Shown here: in pieces, positions 22,590 through 35,200 of the stretch
How the letters are laid out: the number at the start of each line of letters is the position of its first letter
How positions within the stretch are numbered: the first letter of the stretch is position 1
Source: Pisaster brevispinus
Lineage: Eukaryota > Echinodermata > Asteroidea > Forcipulatida > Asteriidae
Assembly: GCA_023634235.1 (NCBI GenBank)
Contig: JAMKCF010000012.1
Location: 3,455,001-3,519,000 of the forward strand
Direction: 5' to 3'
Length of the DNA stretch: 64,000 nucleotides
Notes under the pieces: generated by a model
Told to the model about the DNA's origin: nothing
What the model saw: only the letters and a program-made list of their open reading frames with translations
The model's database searches: none
Position numbers and translations under genes: made by a program

Positions 22590-22930
22590 GCGTTTGTTTA
22601 AATGGTGTGCACAACATTGGTACCAGTGAAAATACAAATGTTCACAACTTTCTACACACATGTAAATTACATGGTATAAAAACAGTCATGGTTGAAATCT
22701 TCCCTTAAAATATTTTTACTTGAAATGCTTGAATTTGTTTAATGTGGAGTTAAACAATATCTATCGAGTCCAAACCCTGATGTTTGACAACAGTGAAACA
22801 TATAAATTTCTTTTCACTATTTTCTTGTGACTCTGATGACTGATCAAGCTTAAACTTTCACAGGTTGTTATTTCATGTGTATGTTGGACCACACACAGTG
22901 CGGATACTGGTCTCTGTTAATTACCAAAGT
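22590..22930. repeat. Dispersed repeat, second of two direct copies
   Basis: Partner of 19200-19540. The end motif GCGGATACTGGTCTCTGTTA also resembles 2318-2340 near the left edge, suggesting a third partial copy there. Confidence 0.55.
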
Positions 22931-25587
22931 TGTTTGCATCTTTTAACAGCTCCCTGTGGCTACCTAAGTATACAGATTTGCATAAGTTGATCATTAATGT
23001 TACTCTTGAGTAACAAGTACCAAACATTTCTGATGGGCAGAGGAAGGTGTTTCTGAAAAGTCTTTCAGAGTAGAATGAAGATGTTAAGTTATCAGTTACA
23101 AATAAGAACACACTTGGATGGTGTACTTTCAACTAGTCTGACTGTGTGCATGTTTGTAACAAGTGCTAGAGTAAAATGTAGACGTTAAAGTCCACCGTGG
23201 ATACAGTGTTAAAGACACTTACATATATAACACAAAGTCCCCGATTTTTATTGACTACAATCACTGGACAGTATACAATAAAGAGTACTTATTTCTAGTA
23301 AATTAAGTACATGGGTGTCACACACACGCTAATCTATTGCCACTAACTTGACTATGACGCTACAACTCATACCAGATATACACAATTTGTACAAAATCCA
23401 AACATAAGAAGAACAAAAAAGAGGTACAAATCAAAAAACCTGTTTACGGTAAACGCGAAAAGCCAACGTGAACAAAACCGTGACAGGGTTCTGCAGCAAC
23501 CAAGAAACCCGCACAAGTTGTGAGGAATATAACTGAAGTCAATTATTCTCCACAAACTAAGGGGGCCTTCTCCAAACCTCAGCTAAGGTTCTGACTCGGG
23601 GGCTTCGTTTGATGTTGGCAACACCATGCAAAATGTACACTTCTACAAAATTCATGACAGAGCCCAAGCCGGAGCCCAAGCCAGGGCCCATCCCAAGCTG
23701 GAGCCCAAGCTGAAGCTTGGAAAAGGCCCTCGGTCTCTTCACGGTCGCTCTCCTGTTGAACAGTGTAAACAAGGCTCAAGGTATAATATTTCATCTGATC
23801 ATATGTACAATACAAAAGACACGGTAGCCTTAAAAAATACGACTTGGATTAAAAAGAAGAAGAAAGAAAGAAACACAAATATAAGTAACAACACGGAATT
23901 GCAATTCAAACTTCTTAGAACCTTACTAAGTCCTTCATGCAGTGTTCATGAATTAACTTGGGTATTTCTGTAGCAATTTTTAAAAGACCCATAGCTCCTG
24001 GCAGTATGTTTTATAGTACTCGATTAATAAGCAATCAACTCTGTGGAGGATAATATTTGGCTGCAGCACAGAAGGATGGCCACTTGTTAGAGAAACACCA
24101 CAATGGGATGTGTGTGTAATTGGCGCCAAAATTACACAGACCTGCTAATGAAATTATTGCTTACTGACCTTCCACTAAAGGAAAAGCAATAGGGAGGGAA
24201 TCAGTGATAACATTATAGCTGATGACCAGTTTCTGTTCAGCTAAATTGTTTTTAGATGATTTTTGGTTCAGCAACTTTTTTATGAAATTGTGCTGGACCT
24301 CAAGTTTCTCAGTTGGCCTGATCGCGGCTATGCCTTTCTCTCTCCTAACTGCCTGCCGCCCATCCGCTACGGCCAGCCCTTCGTCCGTTAAGGCCAGCCC
24401 GTGCCATGCAGCCTGCTTGCTCCAACGCCACAGCTGCCACACAATGAATCCTGAATCCATCCTCACAATGTATGCATACATGTGTTGCGCCCACAAAGTT
24501 GTTGCGCCGGAGCCAGATGTGGTGACAGATTACTCAGACCAGGCCATATGCGACGACAGCCTTGCAATAACAGGTAGGTGTGGGTCTGAGTTTTCTTTCA
24601 ATATTATTCCTACTGACTTGTTGCTCTTTCTAAAAAAAAACAGCTTTTTCTTCCTCGGGAAACTGTATGTCCAAGTTTGAATGATACTCCAGACCTTCTG
24701 TTCAAGCCTGGGGTTACACGCCAGCCATGGCCTCTATTGCCCCTGGTCTTGGCCTCAGTGCCCTTTCAAAATAATCCCATAGACTTTAAGATCTTCCCGA
24801 TGGAACTGCACACTGCCGAGACCCGTCTTGTTTAACCCTGATTAACAAAGACGAGCGTTAGCTTTCAAGTAATCACACCCTTGCCACTTAAACAATTTGC
24901 TTCTTAATATCGTTATCCATACTCATTATAATAAAGTCATTGTTATCACTAACCGCCCCCCCCCCCCTCTCATTTGAACACAGGGTCACATCTTAGAACA
25001 GATTGCAATAGTCACTTAATTTCCCATTATTCCTGAAAACAAAATCACATAAACCAAAAGAGATAAATTACAACTCGCCATGTCACTCCGATTCCTGACC
25101 CCCACCCCCACCCCCACCCCGCACCCACCCCGCACCCACCCCGCACCCAAGTTCTTTAAATTCTTCTTCCTTCATGATATACTCCCAATTACTATTAACT
25201 GACCATACAACATTGCAATGAAAATTTTCTGAGCAAGCTAAGGGGTCAACACAATTCTTTCTTACAGGAATCCAGCCCATAATAGAAATCATTATTCAAC
25301 GACAATTAATCCATAGTCCAGCTATAATCGCATTTCAACTTTGCAGGGGGAACAATCAACAAAAGAGTAACAATTGGCATAAGTAATCAAAACTTAAGTG
25401 ACATAAAATTAAAAACAAAACAAAAAACATCTCAACATTTTTTTCATTTTATTATAAAAGAAAAATTGTGCATACTCATTTGCAAACATGATACATTCGA
25501 CCCCGGGAAACAATCAAAAAGTACTGTTTATATAAAAAAAAAATTATAATAAAAAATTAACACATTTTTACAAGGTGTACGGTTAAG

Positions 25588-25593
25588 TTTATT
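25588..25593 (-). terminator. Candidate poly(A) signal of the DOCK gene
   Basis: AATAAA on the minus strand about 570 bases downstream of the DOCK stop codon. Another lies at 25448-25453. Position only; unproven. Confidence 0.35.
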
Positions 25594-26160
25594 ATTTGCA
25601 TAATTTCTGGCATTATTTATCAACATGTGCAGCACCAGGGACACTTATTAGTTAAATGCATTGATTCCATAATGTGTAAACAAAATTGATGAAAACAGGA
25701 TTCGAACATGGTTCCTGTGTTGCTGGTTGTGACTGGAAATTTTATAGAGCTTACATTGAAGAAATGTATCACAGGTTGTTGGATTTTTTTCAAGATGTAT
25801 TCGAAAGTGGTGTAAGAACATTTCAAACAACGTGCATTTGAGGCACGATGGAACCACCGGCCTCAAACATAGGATGTTTTTTATAATATTCGGATAGGGA
25901 TTTGAACCTGTAACCAACCCATTGCCATTCCAGTTGTTTTACCAGTAAAATGTCCGGAAGGATCTGAACAATTCAATATCTGATCAATTCAAGATTGTTT
26001 AAGCAGGATTTGAACCAACCATTACTAGGATGGATTCTGTGACCATAAAGGACGCTCAGGAAAATGTTTGAAGAGAGATTCGAACCAACAGCCCGTTGCA
26101 TTACCAAAATTATTGCTGCAGAGCAGGCTCCCTATGCTTTGTGTTTGTAAGTAGGCGACC

Positions 26161-26286
26161 TCATGATGTGTTGTTCATGGAAGGTTTTCTGGCCGGCGAT
26201 CCTGGAAGTAGTAAGGGCTCCTTCATCTGGGGCATTGGGGTGGCTGTATTACCTGTACTTGTCTCTTTGCCTGGGAGTGGTGGGGG
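26161..26286 (-). CDS. DOCK1: DOCK window exon 37: last coding exon
   Basis: After TTTTTTCACAG it encodes [17 protein letters not shown] and ends KPSMNNTS followed by TGA. PPPLPGK is a second PxLPxK motif, as in the PPPLPxK sites of vertebrate DOCK1. Phase 0 entry. Confidence 0.85.
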   Translation of the reverse strand, partial: PPPLPGKETSTGNTATPMPQMKEPLLLPGSPARKPSMNNTS

Positions 26287-29200
26287 CTGTGAAAAAAGCA
26301 AATAAACAAAATTACCCACATTTCAGAAAATAAATTAAAGTACAACTTTATATTAAGAACAATTTTAAACCCCGACCCACGTAAAGGTATGGTCAGGAAT
26401 TGGTAAATACTCGAAGAATTAATGACCTTGAAAACTTACTAGGTGAGAAGCACTGCAGCTGTCGATAGTAAAACTACATTCGGAAAGGATTCCCTTCGAA
26501 GTAATATGGTTTGGATAATTTTTCACCCAAAAATATTTGAATCTAGGAAACGATTCATGCTTGAATCGTTTCTCAGATTTCTAAGGGTTTGTGTCATTAG
26601 TAAACGCCACGGCCAAAGATGCGGTCGGTACCCGATGTCACCTCGCTATGTGTGGATGAATTCGGCGTTCGTGTGTAAATACAGTGACAGTTTTTTGCTG
26701 TTTTCTCAACAAGTAAGACACTGTAATCAGCTGAAAACTTTCACATGTGACTTTTATTGTATCTTTCTTGATCATTTTGCCTATAAATCAGCGTTACATT
26801 GACAAAAACCAATCTATGGCTATACCTTTAAAATGTCACACCATAGAAATCAAAATCAAACTTGTTTAATTTGATCATTTTGTTCATTAAAACCTGAAGA
26901 GGAACCCCTGCCTCACCTTGTCCCTGAATGGTGAGGCTCCCAACTGGAGGCTAAGTTTCTTTGGAGGAAGTGGGTTAGGTCCACTGTCCTGGAGCGGCAG
27001 GCTGGAGTAGTCGCTGTAGGCTTGCTTTGGAGGCAGCTTAGGAGGTACGTCGGGGTCCTCTTCTGGGGAGCTTGTCGTCATGGCTGACAAGAAAAGTAGT
27101 GTAGAGAATGAAAAACTTAATAACGATGGAATGTTGATCAGGTAAAAGTTAGGTTCCTACTGGTAATTTTTTTTTACAACTAATAAGGGATTTTGTCCAA
27201 TGGCAAGTTCAGATCGTCTTGCATTTGGAAAGGACTACTTACGGACATGCATCGACATCGCCTTCAGAGGTCTAGGTAATGGGGACGCATTGGCCTTTTT
27301 CATATCCTTACGAAGTGGTCTTGCACTTGATATCTGTCAAGAGACGCAGAGTAAGGGAAAAAATCAAAACCAGTAATAATAATAATATTAATAATAATAA
27401 CCATTTTTTCTTCTTGGTGTTTTACTTAATATCACAAAATGCTATAATAGAAATCACAACAAAATATACAGTAAACCAGTAAATCAGCAAACAAAACAAT
27501 AAATTGCACACATGGAGTAAAAGCACATGACGAAAAGGTAGAAAAACAATCATTAACAACATACATAAACATCAAAAATCACAAAATCACTTTACATCAA
27601 GTACAAAAACAACAGTTTAGAACAATTATTTGAAAATATAGTTATCCATTATTTTATTTAGTTATTTATTAAGTCCGACAACAACATTAATAACAACACA
27701 TCCATAAAAGCAGGTAGACCACCCAAACCAATGATATATTATCCCTTAAAGCAGGTAGACCACCCAAAACAAAGGATATCTTATCCCTTAAAGCAGGTAG
27801 ACCACCCAAAACAAAGGATATCTTATCCCTTAAAGCAGGTAGACCACCCAAAACAAAGGATATCTTATCCCTTAAAGCAGGTAGACCACCCAAAACAAAG
27901 GATATCTTATCTCTTAAAGCAGGTAGACCACCCAAAACCAATGATATCTTATCCCTTAAAGAAGATAGACCACCCAAACCAATGATATCTTATCTCTTAA
28001 AGCAGGTAGACCACCCAAAACAAAGGATATCTTATCCCTTAAAGCAGGTAGACCACCCAAAACAAAGGATATCTTATCTCTTAAAGCAGGTAGACCACCC
28101 AAAACCAATGATATCTTATCCCTTAAAGAAGATAGACCACCCAAACCAATGATATCTTATCTCTTAAAGCAGGTAGACCACCCAAAACAAAGGATATCTT
28201 ATCTCTTAAAGCAGGTAGACCACCCAAAACAAAGGATATCTTATCCCTTAAAGAAGATAGACCACCCAAACCAATGATATCTTATCTCTTAAAGCAGGTA
28301 GACCACCCAAAACAAAGGATATCTTATCCCTTAAAGCAGGTAGACCACCCAAAACAAAGGATATCTTATCCCTTAAAGCAGGTAGACCACCCAAAACAAA
28401 GGATATCTTATCCCTTAAAGCAGGTAGACCAACTACTCGCATTAAGAGAAGACAAATTATGACAATCCCATGGATAAAGTAAACAGAATTGATCCCTCCT
28501 CACCTTCTCATCCAGGATGATTGGTTTTGCCGCCTCCTTTGACGGTGTACTGGCATTGGAACCAGAATCCTCAGCCGACATGTCCTTACTGTTACGTTTA
28601 GCCGGACTACCCGAGGTCTTGTCCTTGTGCTGCCCTGAGGACTTACCACCAGGGGTACCTTGCCTGCAATACAAAACACAGCATCTTTAGGTTACACTGG
28701 CATTTAGGAAGATGGAAAGGAATTTTACTGTGTGGATAAATTTGCTCTTTGAGTGGTGCAGCTTGATGTGTGAGCCTACTGGAAATGAAGAAAACAAAAC
28801 ATACTTAATGACAAATATTCCAACATGTTTTTCATAAATTTATAATTCTGTCCACCCCACCCCCATTTTTTAATACATGTAAGATTGTGTTTAAGATAAC
28901 CAAAACAAATCAGGTATTTTACATGCAGACGAGCTTGGCTAGATTGTGAGAGTCAGTCTGCAGAGAAAGTCAGAAATTAATCTACTCTGCTATAAATTAT
29001 AGACAGTAGAAATTGGTGAATGGCTCCTTCCTTGCGTGAAGAAACATCAACTCAAAGTTATTGCAAGTGAAGTCATATTTATAAAGAAGGAACCAAATTT
29101 TAAGAGCTGTTAAGCAAAGAAATACTAATTTGTTAAGCAACTGTTAGAAGGTCACTGGTCACAAAGATTCAGTAACATGGTGTTCTCATTTTATTTTTGG

Positions 29201-32200
29201 CTGGTAACCCGTCAGCAAACTGCTGTAAGCAGGATCCAGTTTCATAAAACTGTGTTTACCGGTTAGCAAATTTTCGTGCTCACTATGGCAGGAAAAAAAG
29301 TGTATTAAGAAGATTTGTGGCTTGCGTGGGTGCTGAGAATAGACTTGCATTGTTGCCTCACTCATCTGCTTACAAGAATCGCTGGCAAGTTAAGGCAACT
29401 TTTGGTTAGCAGTCGTTATGTAATGGGAATTCTGCTAATGGGTGTTCTGTATGCAGAAAACGTCTCCTTACATGTTTAATGGACTAGGCCCCCGTGTCTA
29501 AGGAACTGGCTCATCCTGGGGACTGATCAAACTGCAAGTTGTCTGCTTACTACAGAAAGGACATTTGACCAATGCAGGGTATCTGCACACTTTAAAAAGT
29601 CCAGTTTAAGACTTTTTAAGACCCTTTTAATGCTACACTTAACCAAATTTAAGACCAAAAATAAGTGAAAAAAGCAGGGGAGAAGCAGCTTCAACTGCTC
29701 ACTTTTGATGTTACTTTTTTATACAAAGCTTGATTTATAGCAATCGATTTTGCTTTATTCCTGTAATTCAAGAAAACATTGAATAAAGACGAATACGAAG
29801 TTGCTTCACCACGATGGTTATATTCAGCATAAATAAGACTACGAGTGAGATATAAGCTACATGTGCACTGACACTCCATGCCAAAACTAGACACTTCCTA
29901 CCACTGGATTTATTGCTCATCAAATACATCTGTAGATGAGATGAGCTTTCAACTGTTCAAATAACATCTAATTCTAGGGCCTACAATATATGTATTTCTC
30001 AACATACATAAAATTCAATAAGCCATCATCCTAATGTTTCGATTGGCTTCACTTTTGGGCATGTTTTGGGGGTGTGGTTTTGGGTCGCATATGTGTCAGT
30101 GCATAAACGTATCTGGCCAAAAATATCCCAGATGTACCCACAAAAAACTTAGGCACAAAGAGTGCCCAGAGTCTCTCTCCCTTGTTGTTTCAAAATCAAC
30201 GATACAAGGGGGGCAGAGATTTCTGAATCGGTCAACTGATGTGCACGAATTCACAAACTTCTGCAGCTACCCCAAAATATAAGTGGGGTGTTTTTTTACA
30301 GCAAATTACATGACAACTACATGTACCAGCTGAAACTAAAAACATTGGTTAACATCCTCGAGGGCAATTCCAAGTTACTCATGTTACCTTTTTAAAAGGT
30401 AACAGATAGCTGGTTTTCCAATTTATTTCCATGATGTTCTACATTTCCACAAATTTCAACATGGTAATAATAGCAAATTCCAACATCCTGAAGTCAACAA
30501 CATTATTCAGTGATTAATTAAATGGTGAATGTAATGGTGAATATTAAAAAAAAGAAATTAAAAATAAAAAACTGAATAAATAAATAAATAAAAACAGAAA
30601 AAGAAAAAAAAGATATTTAAGGAAAAAGTTTTAAATAACAAATAAACGAACAAATAAACAAACAAATAAATATAAGAATTTATTTTAAAAAATAATAATA
30701 GAAAATAAGTTTATTTAAAAACATTCCTATACTCTAACACGCTCTTTCTCTCTTGTACAGAAGTACCATTCACCCCTGAAATTCACAGAACACCGTGAAG
30801 TCACAAGGGGGGGTACACCATGCCACATATCAAGCACCAAATATTGTGGTGGCGGCTATGGTCTATGTAGAGTTAAGAATGAGTTACTCTGTGTGGAAGA
30901 ACAAACAAAATTGTCAGCCAGGCTTTGTTTAGTTTTGTGAGATTGTGTCAACATTACTGGATTGGAGTAAGTCACGGTGGAGGTCAACTCCAGGCCTTGC
31001 ATAACAAAAAGGTTGTTGTGTTAAGACATAAAACAAAATCATTGGCACGTTGACGCTCTACCGTTGCATAATCTACAGTGGATGCAGAAACTAGTTTCTA
31101 ACACATCTACCTTCCCCATTTCGCATCTAATTTGTGTAACAGTGATTGACATTATATCGATGGGGTGCACAAATGTAGCATAGCCATCATGTCTTCATTT
31201 TACAAATCCATGTGATCGCATTCATGTGTAATTGATCATTTACTCACACAACGCTGACCTAAGGAATCACAAATCCAGAATGATTTAACGACTTGACTTG
31301 TGATGAATTTGTCACGTCAGTGCAAGAACATCGAATCTCAAAAACGTTGTATCTCGCACGAAAATGCTCCGCGCAAAAAATTATTGTATCACGTCGTGTA
31401 CTTGTTTTGTGAGTACATCTAGGCTGTTTGCAAGCATGATACAACATTTTGACAATTTCAAACTTGTGTATAACTTAAGAGCTATTTTAGGCGATACAAC
31501 GCTTTTGCACTGACACAATGTTTTTGTTACTGGCTGTAACCAAAAACGTAATCCTCATAAATCATTGAGAAATCCACATTTTTGTGATTTATGTGATCAG
31601 TGTTGCTTGAGTAACAATGGAATTGCCCATACAGAGCAGCCATGGGGGGGGGTGGGACACAAACCATGCATGATGGTATGAAAGCATTTCCGTTGCAGGA
31701 GTGTATGGACAAATTACACTGTAGTAACCTGTCACCCAATTTCAGTGTCAATTTGATGTCTATGCATACAACATGCTACTTGATATGAATGTTATCGACT
31801 GCATTCCAGGGCCAATAGCTCTGTATAATGCCCCCGCCATGATATAATGTTGAAATGATGGAGATGGTGCAAATTTAAAGCTTCACACAAATTGAAGTTC
31901 TCCTTCATTTATATTGCCCTTCAGGGACAATTTTCATTTAATGTATATTGCCCTTCAGGGCCAATATTCGTTTATATTGCCCTGCCCATCCATAAGTATT
32001 AAGCGTTGGTTAAGACATGAATTTCATAGACTTGTTTGTATCCTCCAGCAAACTAGAATTCTCGCTTTGAATTAGAACAGTTTTTTTCTTGTTCTTTCTT
32101 TTCCCCTTTGTTGACAAGTGTGCTTGAGGATTAAATCATTTTGCCTTGCATGCTAGCGGAGTGCAGAAGAATACAGCACATCTGCATCCCATATGCAACG

Positions 32201-35200
32201 TGTCCAGTGGCCTCATATGGGGCGCAGAAGTGCCATCGAATCATAATCCACTCCTGCTTGTGGGTTTATTAATAATATTTGCCCACTGTTCATTTGGCAG
32301 GCCAATATTTCTTTCCATAAAGTGCTAAAAAGGGTGCAAGTATGCAGAATTTTCATAAAGAATTAAAACTACCCGATTTGAAAGGGGGCAATGACTATAT
32401 TTTCTCCCGTGCCAATTCATGTACCTAAACTCTACAGATGACATGGGTGTATGCAGCTTGAAGTATGATGACTTTTTTTTGGGGGGGGGGGAGCAGTATA
32501 AATCCAACATGCTTATATTGCCCCCAATGGTATCTATGCAACAGGTATGAGGGCCAATAGCAAGGCATTCTCAGAGTCAATATTCAGTATATTACCCCTT
32601 GATAAAGACTGACGAATCGCTCATACGCCTCGGTGTGGCTAGGTTTAGACTCAAGTGCTGCGTGACTGTAGAGCTCATTAATTGCAAGTAACTCCTAATT
32701 TTTGTGGACGAAAAAATAATTCTCAACTTCAATGACGGCTCCTTGGTAACGATAAAGACAGCTTCTGATCACATTGCTCTTAAAAATAGAAAATATTTAG
32801 CTGTCTTTCTTTTTATGGGAGAAAAGCTTTGTCAAAAATCACCTAGAAATACAGAGAACATTAAACTTATAAAGATCAACAAAAGACTGCATTGATTGAG
32901 AGTTGGAGAGACACCAAGCATATAATCTCTCTTTATGAGTTGAGGCGGTTCTAAGAAAAAGTAATGGTTTGACAACTCTCAGAAGCACCACAACTCAGAG
33001 AGATGGTTTATATATATACACAGTGTTTCCACAAACCTCACTTGACTGTATTCCCACCATGCAAAGTTTCAAATCCAACTTCAGACTGCATTGGTTTACA
33101 GCCGATACTTTTACCCAGTTTTTCACAGTTGTTAACTGTCACTTGATAACCAAACCTGCTTTGGCTAATCATGTAGAATCCCAATTACCCATTTAAGGTT
33201 TTGAGGGGTTTGGGAAGAAAATAATCAGATTCTGTGGAGCCTAGGCATACTGAGACGATCAGTCTAAAATGCATGGTTCAAGAGGGAAAAGAGGCAAAAC
33301 CAATCTTTCAAGGATACATTGTTAACAATCGTCTGCTTCATAAAGTAATGTAAGCAGAAAGGATCATCAGAATGTTTGCAGTGCTACAGTTCTCTCATCC
33401 ACATCAACATGACAATGAGCGACTTATTGACACTAGGTGGCAGCACACACACCTTGCAATTTTCCATTGTTTGCATAATTCTGAGCATGGGCATCAGGCT
33501 GACGGGCATACTTCCTAGTACAATATATTTACCCAATAACTCCAGGCAAGGAATTCCCTCTTTGAGAGAGGGCGAGGTTGTTTTAATTTTACAAAGGGCA
33601 CTTCCACTGGAAAGTCTCAAAGTCTATGGGTCATGTTTGAAGGGGCATCAAGGCCGAGCCCTGGGCAACCGAGCCTGTGGCCGCTGTGTGACTCCAAGCC
33701 TGGAAGTCTGCTGCCCCATAGCATCATGGAAAAGTACCCCACAGTTTGGACAGTAGTCTCCCAGAAGCCTTTTAAGGGCTCGTCAAACAACCACCAAGTT
33801 AGTCAAAATAAGAACTGAATAAAAACAAAACTCACAAATTGTCAGGATTGGAGACGATGCTGCTTCTGGATCCGTGGGTGTCTGACGACGTGGATGAATT
33901 GGACACAGACGACAGCGGCCTGTCAGAGCGCCCTCTGGAGAATCGGCGCGCATAGGACTGAATCATGCGGTCATTCGGAGTAAAGGCAAACCCTTCGACA
34001 AGCTTTAAAAAAAAAAAGGAAGATGTTTGATAGTGAACAATTCAGGTTTAATAAAAAGTGGTCTTATCAATGAGAAAAAATACACAAATTATTTCAAAAT
34101 TGTCTTGCCAACAAACATTTGCAACTTCAAGTAATTAAAGTGAGTTACTTAAGCAATCAACTAAAACAATCATACAAAAATTAAAACAATGGCATCAACA
34201 CATTTTAAGAATTACAGAAATTTAGGAATTATAAAATGGAAGCTTAACAGTACAGGTTGCTCATCCAATGTCAACAATTTTGAGACTTGGTGCATCTAGC
34301 AAAACAATTGCCAAAAAAAAAACACATTTCTTTTCAGACTGATGATGTCTTGGGTCAAAGAGTACATCATTTTAAGCTATTATAATAATAATAATAGTAT
34401 TAATAATAATAATAATAATAATACTAATACAGGTTAGAAGAAACAAGTAAGTAAAAACTTTAAGCAAAAACATTTCTAAGCCTATAAATACAAGCACTAG
34501 ATACAAAAAATACAAATATATCAAGTATAAAATAATAATCTCTGCCATGAGACAATTAGCTACAAAACACAACAGTTAAAAGGAACGAATAAGTGAGGGG
34601 AAAAGTTACAGGCGCACACACCCTTGGCCAACGATCCTCAGAAGCTGGCTGATACAGTATTAAAATTACAATTGAATCAATAAGTTTCAAAAAGGCAGAT
34701 AGAGCCAAAAGCATAGAAAAGGAGGGGAAAGGTTACCAGCATATGAGATTATGAGGACAGCTATAAACTGCTCTCCTTAAATTATTGAGAGCTCTTTGCA
34801 CTCCTCAGAACCAAATTTCACTCATTGGTCAAAAAAATGAAATTTAAACATGTTTTTTTATAAAAACCCGACTGTTCAGGATGTTTAATGTATGCCCAAA
34901 GTACCTCTGACGATTCATGCGCTCGTGCCTGAATGCAGGATATGGTATGCTCGAAGCAAATGCATGATCGAAGTGATTATTCAATGCCAATCCTTGCTGG
35001 GCTGTAGGTTCAAAACTTTGTTTCAAATCCACTTAAAGTCTTTGAGGCATGCATTTTTTTTTTGTTGCAGGGGAGAGCTCCTTAAAAAATGATTCGAACC
35101 CGCCTCTAGCCATGGGGCTAGCTCGGTGGTCTAGTGGTAAGACATCTGCTCTAGCAATGCAAAGGTCGTGGGTTCGAATCCCACCCGAGTGATTGCCTGT

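Larger units (their letters stand above)
17780..26160. other. Intergenic region between convergent genes
   Basis: I see no exon of a recognisable family. The contents are: A/T-rich sequence, a SINE-like piece (18345-18545), a duplicated repeat (19200-19540 and 22590-22930), SINE-A antisense (20215-20330), a nested hAT-like element (21160-22211), short C/A-rich arrays near 25095-25150, and the presumed 3' UTR of DOCK near 25450-26160. An open frame at 24161-24496 on the minus strand is discussed under findings. Confidence 0.6.

Noticed and set aside
23626..23973. 115-codon open frame with AQAGAQARAHPKLEPKLK
   Set aside because: Derived from a short AGCCCAAGC-type repeat and A-rich sequence; no splice or family support.
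27687..28462. Open frames with 14-residue repeats ([14 protein letters not shown] and the antisense [14 protein letters not shown])
   Set aside because: The 42-bp minisatellite is divisible by three, so frames stay open on both strands. It lies in a DOCK intron and no splice sites use it.
35111..35182. tRNA gene
   Set aside because: D and T arms pair but the anticodon stem does not, and the head is followed by a body shared with other SINE copies.
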